DNA of 64,000 bases from Fuscibacter oryzae (GTDB lineage: Bacteria; Pseudomonadota; Alphaproteobacteria; Rhodobacterales; Rhodobacteraceae): positions 310,001 through 374,000 of the forward strand of contig NZ_JAESVP010000005.1 of the NCBI RefSeq assembly GCF_016765795.1, given 5' to 3'. The first letter of the stretch is position 1, and every line of letters begins with the position of its first letter. The translations under genes were made by a program, and so were the position numbers. Of this stretch, positions 24,718 through 33,576 are shown piece after piece. The notes under the pieces were generated by a model. The model worked only from the letters and a program-made list of their open reading frames with translations. It searched no databases and was not told the origin of the DNA.

Positions 24718-26700
24718 TCAGCCCTGCTTTTCGGGGCGCGGTTTGGGGCGGACGGTGATCTTTTTTGGCGCAAGCGACGGGGAATCGTCTTCGGCGGCTT
24801 CTGGCGAAACCTCGGGCGATGCGGCGGGTGCGGCGTCCCTGTCTTTACCGACTTGTGGCGCGGCGGCGGCCTTCTGCACACCGGCCAGCACGAAATCGAT
24901 GCGGCGGTTGACCTCGCGGCCTTCTTCGCTGGCATTGTCGGCGATGGGCTGGGTTTCGCCGTAGCCCTTTGCACTCATGCCCGACACATCGACCTGACGG
25001 CCTTGCAACGCCAGAAGAACTGCCTCGGCACGCGCCTGCGACAGCGACAGGTTGCCGCCGTCCGACCCTTGGGAATCGGTGTGGCCCTGAATTTCCATCC
25101 GCGCGCCGGGGCAGCGTTTCAGCACATCGGTCAACGCTTCGATCGCGGCATTCGACGCGCCCTCGATCTCGGCCGATTGCGGCGCGAACTTGATCTTGTG
25201 GCGTTTCAGCACATCGGCCACGTCCTCGGCGCATTCCTGCGGCGTGGGAACCGAGGCGATGGGGTCCAGCGCCTCATCATAACGCACATCGACCTTGAAG
25301 GTCTGGCCCTGCCCCAGCTTGTCCGACAGCACCTGAGAGATGCGCGCCTTGGCCACCTGCGACCCGGTAACGCCCGAAACGGTGACCGCATCGGCCCGCA
25401 CCACCAGCTTGCCCTCTTTCAACTGGGCCAGCGCCTCAAGGCCCGCCAGAACCCGCACTGGCCAGCCATCGGGGGTTTCGGCATCCAGACGCGGGGCCAG
25501 ATACACCTTGCCCGTGCCGAAGAGCGACGTGGCAAAGGCACCGACAGCATCGCGTTGCGCCTCATCCGTCAGGCGGCCGCGCAGTTCGACCCGGCCCGTT
25601 TCGCCATTCAGCACGGCGGTGAATTCGGCAGGCCCCTGCTGCACCGTTTCAGATTTCGCCAGCTTGGCATCCAGCGAGAATACCTCTGGCAAGGTGGCGG
25701 TCAGATCGCCGACCACCCGGTCAAAATCGGCCTGTGAAACGCCTGCGCCCGCCTCCAGCGTGACATCGGCATCGCGGAAAGTGATGGTCGCCTCGCTCAA
25801 CGCACTAACTGCGGCAATGCCCGCAGCCGCCGCATCCGCCCAAGAGGGCGTGGGCACGCCAAGACCCACGGCGCACAAGATGCGCCCCGTCACCCCGGCA
25901 TCGCGGGCGGCGGCGACAATCCGGCTGCGGGCCTTGTCGGTATCGGCGGAACAGGCATCAAACCGCGTGCCACCAGCATCCTTTACGAAACGCAAGGTAA
26001 AGGGGGTGATCACCGGCCTTGGCGCCGAAATCTCAACCGTGACAGGCAGGCCCTCGGGCCGCACACCCGCCAGTGCCGCCTCAAAGCTGCGCCGCTCGGC
26101 ATCGCTTGCGGCGATTGCGGTGACCGCAACGCCATCGGGCGACACCGACACTTTGGAACGCGGCAACATCGTCAGCGCCGCTACGCCAAAATCCAGCGCA
26201 GGCTGCCAGCCGTCGGGCGCGGGATAGGCGGCGGTTTCGATCATGTTCTGCACCTCGCTGCCCACCTGCAACGCCTGCGCCTTGGCCAGCAGATCATCGC
26301 GCTGCGCCCCGTCGGGCAAAAGGCCGATTAACTGAATGCCGTCATCGTTGCGCAGCATTTCCAGCGAGAATTTCGGCGGTTCGAACGCCTTCGGTGGCGC
26401 GACATCCATCCGGTCGCGGATGCGAGAGTTTTCCACCATGTCGCCGGTCAGTTTGACGACGTGAAAGCGCTGCGCCTCGTTCGGGGCGGTGCCGTAAAGC
26501 TGGATCTGCAAGCCCTCGGCCCGCACCTCGACCCAAGTGATCCCTTCATTCAGCAAGCGGCTGCGCACGGCAGACCCGGAAATGCGTTCGACCACCAACG
26601 AGGCAATCGCCGCGACCAGCAGGAACAGAAGACCAGCCGCCACAAAGGCCGCCCAGGCAAGGAGCGTCTGCGAGAGGCGAAGAGAAGGCAGTTTGATCAA
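24718..26700 (-). CDS. OmpA-family protein with BON-like segments
   Basis: Protein of 660 residues. One N-terminal TM anchor at ~12-38. Several repeated BON-like modules follow (~45-480; for example VRAEGLQIQLYGTAPNEAQRF and VSPDGVAVTAIAASDAERRSF). The C-terminal OmpA/MotB-type domain is at ~490-620: KIKFAPQSAEIEGAS, then IQGHTDSQGSDGGNLSLSQARAEAV and GYGETQPIADNASEEGREVNRRIDF, which binds peptidoglycan. A Lys/Pro tail ends the protein. Predicted inner-membrane anchored and periplasmic. Confidence 0.88.
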   Translation of the reverse strand: MIKLPSLRLSQTLLAWAAFVAAGLLFLLVAAIASLVVERISGSAVRSRLLNEGITWVEVRAEGLQIQLYGTAPNEAQRFHVVKLTGDMVENSRIRDRMDVAPPKAFEPPKFSLEMLRNDDGIQLIGLLPDGAQRDDLLAKAQALQVGSEVQNMIETAAYPAPDGWQPALDFGVAALTMLPRSKVSVSPDGVAVTAIAASDAERRSFEAALAGVRPEGLPVTVEISAPRPVITPFTLRFVKDAGGTRFDACSADTDKARSRIVAAARDAGVTGRILCAVGLGVPTPSWADAAAAGIAAVSALSEATITFRDADVTLEAGAGVSQADFDRVVGDLTATLPEVFSLDAKLAKSETVQQGPAEFTAVLNGETGRVELRGRLTDEAQRDAVGAFATSLFGTGKVYLAPRLDAETPDGWPVRVLAGLEALAQLKEGKLVVRADAVTVSGVTGSQVAKARISQVLSDKLGQGQTFKVDVRYDEALDPIASVPTPQECAEDVADVLKRHKIKFAPQSAEIEGASNAAIEALTDVLKRCPGARMEIQGHTDSQGSDGGNLSLSQARAEAVLLALQGRQVDVSGMSAKGYGETQPIADNASEEGREVNRRIDFVLAGVQKAAAAPQVGKDRDAAPAASPEVSPEAAEDDSPSLAPKKITVRPKPRPEKQG

Positions 26701-26771
26701 GGGCGCATTCGCTTGGGAATCGGCAGGACAGGCAGCTTGGCCTGCTTAAGGCGCGGGCGCGCAACGATCAA

Positions 26772-27752
26772 TCAAACCATGGCCCCTGCGGCAAGAAACA
26801 GCGCAGCAATCAGCCCGGCATCGCGGTTGGACCGAAAGGCCCGCATGCAGGCGGCAGGGTCATCCAGGTTCAGCCCACGCATCTGCCAGACCATGTGCCA
26901 CCCCATGGCCCAGGCCCCCGCCAGCCCCAAAAGCAGCGGCAAAACACGCCCCGTCGGCAGGACGGCGGCCATGACCGCGCCCGCCATCAGCAAAACACTC
27001 AGCACAAGAAAGGCGAACAGCCATTGGCGAGAGTTTTCCGCAAACAGCCGCGCGGTCGATTTCACCCCGATCAGCGCGTCATCCTCTTTGTCCTGATGGG
27101 CATAGATCGTGTCGTAATACAGCGTCCAGACAATCCCGGCGGCATAAAGCAGCAGGGCAGGTAACCGCACCTCGCCCGCATGGGCGGCATAGGCCAGCAA
27201 GGCACCCCAGTTGAAGGCAATGCCCAAAAAGACCTGCGGCCACCAGGTAAACCGCTTGGCAAAAGGATAGACCGCGACCGGCAGCAGCGACAGCACCCCC
27301 AGCAAAATGGCCGCGCGGTTGTAACTCAGCAAGATCGCTGCCCCGATGACCGCCTGCACCCCCATCCAGACCAGCGCGCCCCGCACGCTGACCTGACCCG
27401 AGGGGATGGGCCGCGACCTTGTGCGCGCGACCTGCGCGTCAATCTTGCGGTCGGTGATGTCGTTCCAGGTGCAGCCCGCACCCCGCATCACAAACGCCCC
27501 CACGGCGCAGGACACCGCCAGCCAGATATCCCATGGCCGGAACCCATCTGCCATGGCGGCCAGCGCGATGCCCCACAGGCAGGGGACCAGCAGCAGCCAG
27601 GTGCCGATCGGCCTGTCAGCCCGCGACAACCGCAGATAGGGGCGCATGGGGGCCGGGGCGTAGCGGTCTACCCAATTGCCCGCTGCGGCATCGGCCACCC
27701 GCATGTCGGCCAAAGGCTGGGCAGGCTCTGGCAATTCTGACGGTGCGGACAT
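26772..27752 (-). CDS. ubiA: 4-hydroxybenzoate polyprenyltransferase UbiA
   Basis: Inner-membrane prenyltransferase of ubiquinone synthesis, 326 residues with about eight TM helices. The two Asp-rich motifs are NDITDRKIDAQVARTRSRP (~110-128) and YDTIYAHQDKEDD (~215-227). The start is uncertain: the ATG at 27752 has no clear ribosome-binding site, and an internal ATG at 27704 would still keep the conserved NWVDRYAP start. The upstream rsmE start is only 12 bases away on the other strand. Confidence 0.93.
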   Translation of the reverse strand: MSAPSELPEPAQPLADMRVADAAAGNWVDRYAPAPMRPYLRLSRADRPIGTWLLLVPCLWGIALAAMADGFRPWDIWLAVSCAVGAFVMRGAGCTWNDITDRKIDAQVARTRSRPIPSGQVSVRGALVWMGVQAVIGAAILLSYNRAAILLGVLSLLPVAVYPFAKRFTWWPQVFLGIAFNWGALLAYAAHAGEVRLPALLLYAAGIVWTLYYDTIYAHQDKEDDALIGVKSTARLFAENSRQWLFAFLVLSVLLMAGAVMAAVLPTGRVLPLLLGLAGAWAMGWHMVWQMRGLNLDDPAACMRAFRSNRDAGLIAALFLAAGAMV

Positions 27753-27764
27753 AGCTTGGCTTTC

Positions 27765-28490
27765 ATGGAACAGGCAAAGATCAGGCTTTATGTAGATCAG
27801 CCCGTGGCGGCGGGGCAACCCGTGGCGGTCGGCGAAGGGCAGGCCAATTACTTGTTCAACGTCATGCGGCTGGCACCCGGCGCGCCGGTGGCGCTGTTCA
27901 ACGGGCACGATGGCGAATGGCTGGCGCGGGTGGAACAGGCGGGCAAGCGTGCGGGCATTCTGCGGGCCGAGGCGCAGGTGGCCCCGCTGCGGCCCCCGCC
28001 CGACCTGTGGCTGCTGTTTGCGCCCATCAAAAAGGCCCGCACCGATTTTGTCGTGGAAAAGGCGGTCGAACTGGGCGTCGCGCGCATCTTGCCGGTGCTG
28101 ACCCGGCGGACGCAAGGCGACCGCATCCGCCAAGACAAGATGCGCGCCCATGCGATTGAGGCCGCCGAGCAATGCGGTGCGACCGTCGTGCCCGAGGTGG
28201 CTGAGGCGCAGCCGTTGGACCGCCTTCTGGCAAGCTGGCCAACGGGCCGCCGCATCCTGTGGGCGGATGAGGGGCTTGCGGGCACTGCCGCCACTTTTGC
28301 TGGCCTGCCCCCCGGCCCTTGGGCGATTCTGATCGGCCCCGAAGGCGGCTTTACCCCCGAAGAGCGCGCCAGCCTGCAAGCCCTGCCGCAGATTGTTGCC
28401 GCCTCGCTGGGGCCACGCATCCTGCGGGCCGAAACGGCGGCAGTGGCCGCCATCACCCTGTGGCAGGCCCATCTGGGAGACTGGAAATGA
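27765..28490 (+). CDS. rsmE: 16S rRNA (uracil1498-N3)-methyltransferase RsmE
   Basis: SPOUT-fold methyltransferase, 241 residues. N-terminal PUA-like domain (IRLYVDQPVAAGQPVAVGEGQANYLFNVMRL). SAM-binding knot with LIGPEGGFTPEE (~190-201) and SLGPRILRAETAAVAAI (~213-229). ATG at 27765; a TTG 9 bases earlier is in frame. No clear ribosome-binding site. Divergent from ubiA with 12 bases between starts, so its promoter must lie in the ubiA coding region. Ends in an ATGA overlap with the next gene. Confidence 0.93.
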   Translation: MEQAKIRLYVDQPVAAGQPVAVGEGQANYLFNVMRLAPGAPVALFNGHDGEWLARVEQAGKRAGILRAEAQVAPLRPPPDLWLLFAPIKKARTDFVVEKAVELGVARILPVLTRRTQGDRIRQDKMRAHAIEAAEQCGATVVPEVAEAQPLDRLLASWPTGRRILWADEGLAGTAATFAGLPPGPWAILIGPEGGFTPEERASLQALPQIVAASLGPRILRAETAAVAAITLWQAHLGDWK

Positions 28491-29038
28491 TCCGCCCGGC
28501 GGTGCGTGCCGCCCTTTACCGCTGGCGCGAGGTGATTGCGGCGGCGGCCATTGGCGCGGTGGGGCTGTGGTTCATCCGGCTGGGCGGGCTGATCCTTATT
28601 CCGGCAGGGGCGGGTATTCTGGCGCTTGGCGCTGGCCTTGGCCTCAACGCCTGGCGACGACTGCGGTTCGGGCAAGAGGTCGGCGCGCCGGGTGTGGTCG
28701 AGGTGGACGAGGGCCAGATTTCCTATCTTGGCCCCGAGATCGGCGGCTTTGTCAGCCTGCCGGAACTGGTGGAGATCAAGCTGATCACCCTGCGCGGCAG
28801 GCGGCTGTGGCGGCTGAAACAGGCCGACGGGCAGGCCATTCTGGTTCCCGTCGATGCGGCGGGGGCCGACCGACTGTTTGATGCCTTTGCCAGCCTGCCC
28901 GGAATGGGCACCGCCGATCTGGTCGCAGCCCTTGGGCCAGAGCCGGGCAGCGGCGGGCATCTGCCCGTGCCAGACGGGCTGGCCGGGATGCGCATGGTCT
29001 GGCGGCGGCCGGGCGCAGGTGTCGTGGCACGCCCCTGA
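28487..29038 (+). CDS. Membrane-anchored protein of unknown function downstream of rsmE
   Basis: Protein of 183 residues. Two adjacent TM helices at ~15-35 and ~35-52 (IAAAAIGAVGLWFI, LILIPAGAGILALGAGLGL). The cytosolic domain has VEVDEGQISYLGPEIGGFVSLPELVEIKL, followed by LRGRRLWRLKQADGQAILVPVDAAG, which looks PH-like. It is coupled to rsmE by ATGA. Conserved in this position in related bacteria as far as I recall, with no assigned function. Confidence 0.72.
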   Translation: MIRPAVRAALYRWREVIAAAAIGAVGLWFIRLGGLILIPAGAGILALGAGLGLNAWRRLRFGQEVGAPGVVEVDEGQISYLGPEIGGFVSLPELVEIKLITLRGRRLWRLKQADGQAILVPVDAAGADRLFDAFASLPGMGTADLVAALGPEPGSGGHLPVPDGLAGMRMVWRRPGAGVVARP

Positions 29039-29055
29039 ACCGACGCCGCGCGCCC

Positions 29056-29120
29056 TTGACTTGTCCGCGCCGACAAGACACCCATGTGCGCCCAGAGCAG
29101 TCTTATTGCAGTCCTAATAA
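29056..29120 (+). promoter_or_regulatory. gshA upstream region with two dyads
   Basis: CTTGTC / GACAAG (29061-29078) and TTATT / AATAA (29103-29120) are perfect inverted repeats in the 96 bases before gshA. TTGACT near 29056 could be a -35. The second dyad lies 15 bases before the start codon. Protein binding is only inferred. Confidence 0.4.
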
Positions 29121-29134
29121 CGAGGTTCCCCATC

Positions 29135-30481
29135 ATGTCGATTCCCCAGTCTGGCGGCGGCCTGATCGAGGACTTTTCGCAGCTTGCCGCCTATATGGAA
29201 TCTGGCTGCAAGCCCAAGGACCAGTGGCGCCTTGGCACCGAACATGAAAAGTTTGGCTGGCTTGAGGGCAGCCGCGCGCCCCTGCCCTATGGCGGCGACC
29301 GCTCGGTTTCCGCGCTGTTCCAAGGGCTTGAGCAGAAATTCGGCTGGTCCCCCGTGCGTGAGCGCGACAATATCATCGGCCTGACGCGTGGATTGGCGAA
29401 CATCAGCCTGGAACCCGGCGGCCAGTTCGAATTGTCGGGCGCGCCCGTCGCCACCGTGCATGAAACCGAAGCAGAGCTGCGCCAGCATCTGGATGAGGTG
29501 GCCAGCATCGCCACGCCCCTTGGCATCCGCTTCATGGGCATCGGGGCTGCACCGGAATGGCACCATGACCAGATGCCCGTGATGCCCAAGGGCCGTTACC
29601 GCCTGATGACCGATTATATGGGCCGCGTCGGCACCCACGGCACGCAGATGATGTACCGCACCTCGACAGTGCAGGTGAACCTCGACTATGCGTCCGAAGC
29701 CGACATGGTGAAAAAGTTGCGCGTGGCGCTGGCCTTGCAGCCGGTGGCGACCGCACTGTTTGCCAGCAGCCCGTTCTTTGACGGCAAGCCCAATGGCCAC
29801 CGCAGTTGGCGTGGCCGCATCTGGCGTGATCTGGATGCCAGCCGCACCGGCATGCTGCCGTTTGCCTTTGATGAGGGCATGGGCTTTCAGGCCTATGTCG
29901 ATTGGGTTTTGGATGTGCCGATGTATTTCGTCTACCGCGACGGCAAATACATCAACGCGCTTGGCCAATCGTTCCGCGATTTCCTGAAAGGCCAACTGCC
30001 CGCCCTGCCGGGTGAAAAGCCCACCCTGTCCGACTGGGCCGACCATATGACCACGGTTTTCCCCGAGGCGCGGGTGAAGAAATACATCGAGATGCGCGGG
30101 GCCGACTGCGGCGATTTCGCCCATATCGTCGCGCTGCCCGCGTTCTGGGTGGGGCTGATGTATGATCAGACGGCACTGGATGCCGCTTGGGATCTGGTCA
30201 AGGGCTTTGAAGCCGAAACCCGCGAAGGGCTGCGGATCGCCGCCTCTGTCTCGGCGCTGGCCGGAGAGGCGAATGGCATCAAGCTGATCGACCTTGCCCG
30301 CGCCGCCGTGGGCCTGTCGCACGCGGGCCTTGCCGCGCGGGGCTTGGGCGAAGAACGCCACCTTGCGCCGCTGATGCAGTCGCTGGCCACCGGCAAAACC
30401 CAGGCCGACCGTTTGCTCGACCTGTATAACGGCACTTGGGGCAAATCGCTGGAACCGATCTACGCGGCCACCAGCCTGTAA
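29135..30481 (+). CDS. gshA: Glutamate-cysteine ligase, alphaproteobacterial/plant type
   Basis: First enzyme of glutathione synthesis, 448 residues, near the ~455 usual for the family. Diagnostic blocks are WRLGTEHEKFGW (~33-44), NIIGLTRGLANISLEPGGQFELSGAP (~92-117), GTHGTQMMYRTSTVQVNLDY (~165-185), and RGADCGDFAHIVALPAFWVGLMYD (~315-340). The ATG at 29135 has GAGG ~10 bases upstream. A hairpin follows the stop. Confidence 0.93.
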   Translation: MSIPQSGGGLIEDFSQLAAYMESGCKPKDQWRLGTEHEKFGWLEGSRAPLPYGGDRSVSALFQGLEQKFGWSPVRERDNIIGLTRGLANISLEPGGQFELSGAPVATVHETEAELRQHLDEVASIATPLGIRFMGIGAAPEWHHDQMPVMPKGRYRLMTDYMGRVGTHGTQMMYRTSTVQVNLDYASEADMVKKLRVALALQPVATALFASSPFFDGKPNGHRSWRGRIWRDLDASRTGMLPFAFDEGMGFQAYVDWVLDVPMYFVYRDGKYINALGQSFRDFLKGQLPALPGEKPTLSDWADHMTTVFPEARVKKYIEMRGADCGDFAHIVALPAFWVGLMYDQTALDAAWDLVKGFEAETREGLRIAASVSALAGEANGIKLIDLARAAVGLSHAGLAARGLGEERHLAPLMQSLATGKTQADRLLDLYNGTWGKSLEPIYAATSL

Positions 30482-30495
30482 GGCACGACAGCAGT

Positions 30496-30532
30496 CCTGT
30501 TTTTCTCCTCCCCCTTGGCGGGGAGGGACAGG
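30496..30532. terminator. Hairpin between convergent gshA and the secreted-protein gene
   Basis: Inner stem CCTCCCC / GGGGAGG (30507-30526) and outer CCTGT / ACAGG. A TTTTT run lies in the left flank, which suits the minus-strand purine/pyrimidine order poorly. Same sequence flavour as the hairpins near 48560 and 60660. Confidence 0.55.
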
Positions 30533-30551
30533 GGAGTGACTGTCGCCAATA

Positions 30552-31058
30552 TCAGGGCGCGGCGGCGTCCTTGGCAGTGTCTTCGCCCTCGCCTTCCACC
30601 GGCTGGCTGTCTTCATCGCCACCCACCGTGCGGACCGACATCATCACCTGCCCGTTCCACACCTCGGCATCCACACAAGGGTCCGATCCGGTGCCACCGC
30701 ATTCCGCGCCATGCACTTGCAACAGCAGAACCGGCCCGCCGAAATCAACCACTTTCCAGCCCAGCGCCATGTAGTCCGACCGGGTTTCCCCGATCAGAAC
30801 CGAGACCATGCTGCCCCCCGTGCCACCCCAGGCGCTGGCCATGGTGGAACAGGCGAACTTCGACCAATCCACAATGCTTTCGGGTTGCCCGTCGCCGGTA
30901 AGGTCAACCGCAGTCACGGCATCCGCTGCCATGGTCACGGTGCCATTGTCGAAACTGGCGCAATCGGCCTTGGCCTCGGTCAGAATATCTTCGGCGGTAA
31001 TGCCCGCCTGTGCGGTGGCAGGCAAGACAAGGGCGGCCAGCAGGATCAGCGTTTTCAT
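30552..31058 (-). CDS. Secreted protein of unknown function
   Basis: Protein of 168 residues. Signal peptide ~1-18 (MKTLILLAALVLPATAQA). The mature part contains four Cys (ADCASFDNG, FACSTM, AECGG, DPCVD) and an FG-GAP-like VDLTGDGQPESIVDW stretch. The tail is acidic. No family with a known function recognised. The start overlaps the plsY stop (ATGA), so it ends the pyrB-plsY operon. Confidence 0.75.
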   Translation of the reverse strand: MKTLILLAALVLPATAQAGITAEDILTEAKADCASFDNGTVTMAADAVTAVDLTGDGQPESIVDWSKFACSTMASAWGGTGGSMVSVLIGETRSDYMALGWKVVDFGGPVLLLQVHGAECGGTGSDPCVDAEVWNGQVMMSVRTVGGDEDSQPVEGEGEDTAKDAAAP

Positions 31059-31666
31059 GCCTTTTTCTGCCCGATCTTCGGTTCGGTTCCGGCCTTGATC
31101 CGCTCCAGATTGGGCCAGTGGCGCAGATAGATCAGCGCCGTCAGCACAACCACCAGAAACAGCATCGTCCCCTGATCAAACACAAAGCACCACAGCGACG
31201 ACAGCGCCGCCGCAATCAGCGCCGCAAGCGAGGAGATGCGGAACAGAACCGCCGCCACCAGCCAGGTCGCACAGGCCGCAAGCCCAACCGGCCATGCCAG
31301 CGCGATCAGTGTGCCGAGAAAGGTCGCAACCCCCTTGCCGCCACGAAACCCCAGCCAGACCGGGAACAGATGGCCCAGAAAGCTGGCCAAGGCGGCCAGT
31401 TGCGCCGCATCCTCGCCCACCGTGGCCCGCGCGATCAGCACCGCAATCGCCCCCTTTGCCGCATCCAGCAGCAGGGTCGCCAGCGCGGCGCCCTTGTTGC
31501 CGGTGCGCAGCACATTGGTGGCGCCAATGTTACCCGAGCCGATCTGACGCAGATCGCCCAGCCCCATCAATCGGGTGATCACCACTCCGAACGGAATGGA
31601 CCCCAAAAGATACGCCAGAGCGCCGACGATGATCAGCGACAGGGGGGCAGAGGTAATGGGGGGCAT
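31055..31666 (-). CDS. plsY: Glycerol-3-phosphate acyltransferase PlsY
   Basis: Membrane enzyme that transfers acyl from acyl-phosphate to glycerol-3-phosphate, the first step of phospholipid synthesis. 203 residues with about five TM helices. The family motifs are GSIPFGVV (~22), GSGNIGATNVLRT (~43-55) and GFRGGKGVATFLG (~108-120). ATG at 31666 is 1 base from the pyrC stop; the ORF to 31861 only overlaps pyrC. Confidence 0.95.
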   Translation of the reverse strand: MPPITSAPLSLIIVGALAYLLGSIPFGVVITRLMGLGDLRQIGSGNIGATNVLRTGNKGAALATLLLDAAKGAIAVLIARATVGEDAAQLAALASFLGHLFPVWLGFRGGKGVATFLGTLIALAWPVGLAACATWLVAAVLFRISSLAALIAAALSSLWCFVFDQGTMLFLVVVLTALIYLRHWPNLERIKAGTEPKIGQKKA

Positions 31667-31667
31667 G

Positions 31668-32942
31668 TCAGTTCGCCTCGAATACGCAGTTGCCGGAAAC
31701 CCAGGTTCCCAGCACCTTACCTTCCAGCCGCGCGCCGTCAAACGGCGTGTTCTTCGATTTCGACCGCAACCTGAAGCGGTCCAGCACGAAAGGCGCATCG
31801 GGGTCGAACAACACCAGATCGGCGGGCGCGCCCACCGACAGCCGACCTTGCGGCAGGCCAAGGCGATTGGCCGGGTTCAGCGCCAGGGCCTTGAACAGGC
31901 CGGCCAAGTCCAGCGCCCCGGCATGATAAAGGCGCAAGGCGGCGGGCAACAGGGTTTCAAGGCCCACGGCACCCGAAGCCGCCTCTTCAAACGGCAGGCG
32001 TTTGGATTCCTCATCCGCCGGGGTGTGAAAGCTGCCGATCACGTCGATCAGCCCATCGGCCACCGCCTGTACCATGGCCAGCCGGTCATCTTCTGACCGC
32101 AGGGGGGGCGTGAGTTTGAAGAAGGTGCGATAGTCGCCCACGTCGAATTCGTTCAGCGTCAGGTGGTGGATCGACACACCTGCCGTCACATCCAGCCCCT
32201 GTTCCTTGGCGCGGGCCAGCGCGGGCAGGCTGCGGGCGGTGGTGATCTGGTCGGCATGGTATCGCACGCCGGTCATTTCGGCCAAGGCGAGGTCACGCTC
32301 CAGCCCCATCCGCTCGGCCATCGGCGACACGCCGGGCAGGCCGCGAAGGCTGGCGAACTTGCCGCTGGTGGTGGCCGCACCCGCCGAGAGGCCCGGTTCC
32401 TGCGAATGGCCGATCACCAGCGCGCCAAGGCTGCGGGCATAGGTCAGCGCCCGCGACAGGGCCTTGGTTTCGGTTGCGACGTGGAACACATCGGTAAAGG
32501 CAATGGCGCCCGCATCCAGCAAAAAGCCGATCTCGGTCATCTCTCGCCCCTGCCGACCCTTGGTCAGCGCGGCCATGTGGCGGATGCGCACGGGGCTGGC
32601 TTCAGCCGCGCGGCGGGTGACGAATTCCAGCGTTTCGGGGGTATCGATGGCGGGGGTGGTATCAGGGCGGGCGATGATGGTGGTCACGCCGCCCGCCGCC
32701 GCCGCAAGGCCCGCAGAGCGAAAGCTTTCGCGGTGGCGCTCGCCCGGCTCGCCGATCTTCACACCCCAATCGACGATGCCGGGGGCAAGGCACAGGCCGC
32801 CACCGTCAACCACCACCGCGCCTTTCGGTGCCGCGGCCCCATGGGCGGTGATGACACCCCCTTCGATGGTCAGGCTGCCCACCTCGTCATTGCCGGTCTC
32901 CGGGTCGATCACGCGGACGTTCTGGAAAACGGTAACGGTCAT
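31668..32942 (-). CDS. pyrC: Dihydroorotase homologue PyrC, probably non-catalytic
   Basis: Amidohydrolase-fold protein of 424 residues, of the type associated with aspartate carbamoyltransferase. The metal-binding HxH of active enzymes is absent: the segment reads VDWGVKIGEPG where DxHxHLREPG is expected. The later His positions are still seen (GHSQEP, SIHHLTLNE), but the catalytic Asp region reads IGSFHTPADEESK rather than TDHAPH. In other bacteria such PyrC' proteins are structural partners of PyrB. The pyrB gene lies upstream in the same operon. ATG at 32942 precedes the conserved start. Confidence 0.88.
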   Translation of the reverse strand: MTVTVFQNVRVIDPETGNDEVGSLTIEGGVITAHGAAAPKGAVVVDGGGLCLAPGIVDWGVKIGEPGERHRESFRSAGLAAAAGGVTTIIARPDTTPAIDTPETLEFVTRRAAEASPVRIRHMAALTKGRQGREMTEIGFLLDAGAIAFTDVFHVATETKALSRALTYARSLGALVIGHSQEPGLSAGAATTSGKFASLRGLPGVSPMAERMGLERDLALAEMTGVRYHADQITTARSLPALARAKEQGLDVTAGVSIHHLTLNEFDVGDYRTFFKLTPPLRSEDDRLAMVQAVADGLIDVIGSFHTPADEESKRLPFEEAASGAVGLETLLPAALRLYHAGALDLAGLFKALALNPANRLGLPQGRLSVGAPADLVLFDPDAPFVLDRFRLRSKSKNTPFDGARLEGKVLGTWVSGNCVFEAN

Positions 32943-32970
32943 CGGGGGCCCCTTCGCTGTCCGCGCCTGC

Positions 32971-33558
32971 CTAGCGCGCCGGGGGCTGGTCGGCAAGCGC
33001 GGCGGTGGCCTGCTGCATCAGGCCAAACACCCGGCCTGCATCTGATATGCGCAAAAACCCCACCGGGCGGCGCACCGTCTTGGCGGGCACATACATGCCA
33101 TCGCTGTGCGAGCCTTGCCAGCGCCCGCGGATCTGGCGCTCGTCCACCGCGAACAGAACCGAACCGGGCGCGCCTTCCTGCAAGGTCAGCGGCAGGCCGG
33201 GCGACAAGGCAACGCGCCGCAGGTCGCGCTTGCCCATTGCATTGGTTGCGATAAAGGCGGTGCGATCTGTCAGGGTGTAGTGTGTCTTGCCACGCAGATA
33301 CGCCTCCCAGAACAGTCGACCAATGGCCAGATGCGCCCCGACCAGCAGAAAGGGGATCAGGAACAGCGCAGCGCCCGGGTGCGTCGCCCCCGTGTTGGTC
33401 ATCAGGAACAGCGCGAAAGCCATGAACACCAGCCCAAAGACGGTGGTCGGCCGCGCCAGCCCGCCCCAATCCACCCGCGCATCGGGCTGACCCTGCCACA
33501 GAATGGTTTCACCGGGGGCAAGGATGTTCTCCCATCCGGGCGGCGGGGATTGGGTCAT
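32971..33558 (-). CDS. PH-like membrane protein 1 of the pyr operon
   Basis: Protein of 195 residues. N-terminal cytosolic motif ENILAPGETILWQGQP, two TM helices at ~38-58 and ~63-83. A C-terminal domain (~95-190) is consistent with a bacterial PH fold: HYTLTDRTAFIATNAMGKRDLRRV and GSVLFAVDERQIRG. No known function. It sits between the pyrC gene (28 bases) and PH-like gene 2 (18 bases). Not a carbamoyltransferase despite the locus. Confidence 0.72.
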   Translation of the reverse strand: MTQSPPPGWENILAPGETILWQGQPDARVDWGGLARPTTVFGLVFMAFALFLMTNTGATHPGAALFLIPFLLVGAHLAIGRLFWEAYLRGKTHYTLTDRTAFIATNAMGKRDLRRVALSPGLPLTLQEGAPGSVLFAVDERQIRGRWQGSHSDGMYVPAKTVRRPVGFLRISDAGRVFGLMQQATAALADQPPAR

Positions 33559-33576
33559 TGGGGCCTCTTACACTGG

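Noticed and set aside
29114-30622. 502-residue minus-strand open frame
   Set aside because: Antisense shadow of gshA.
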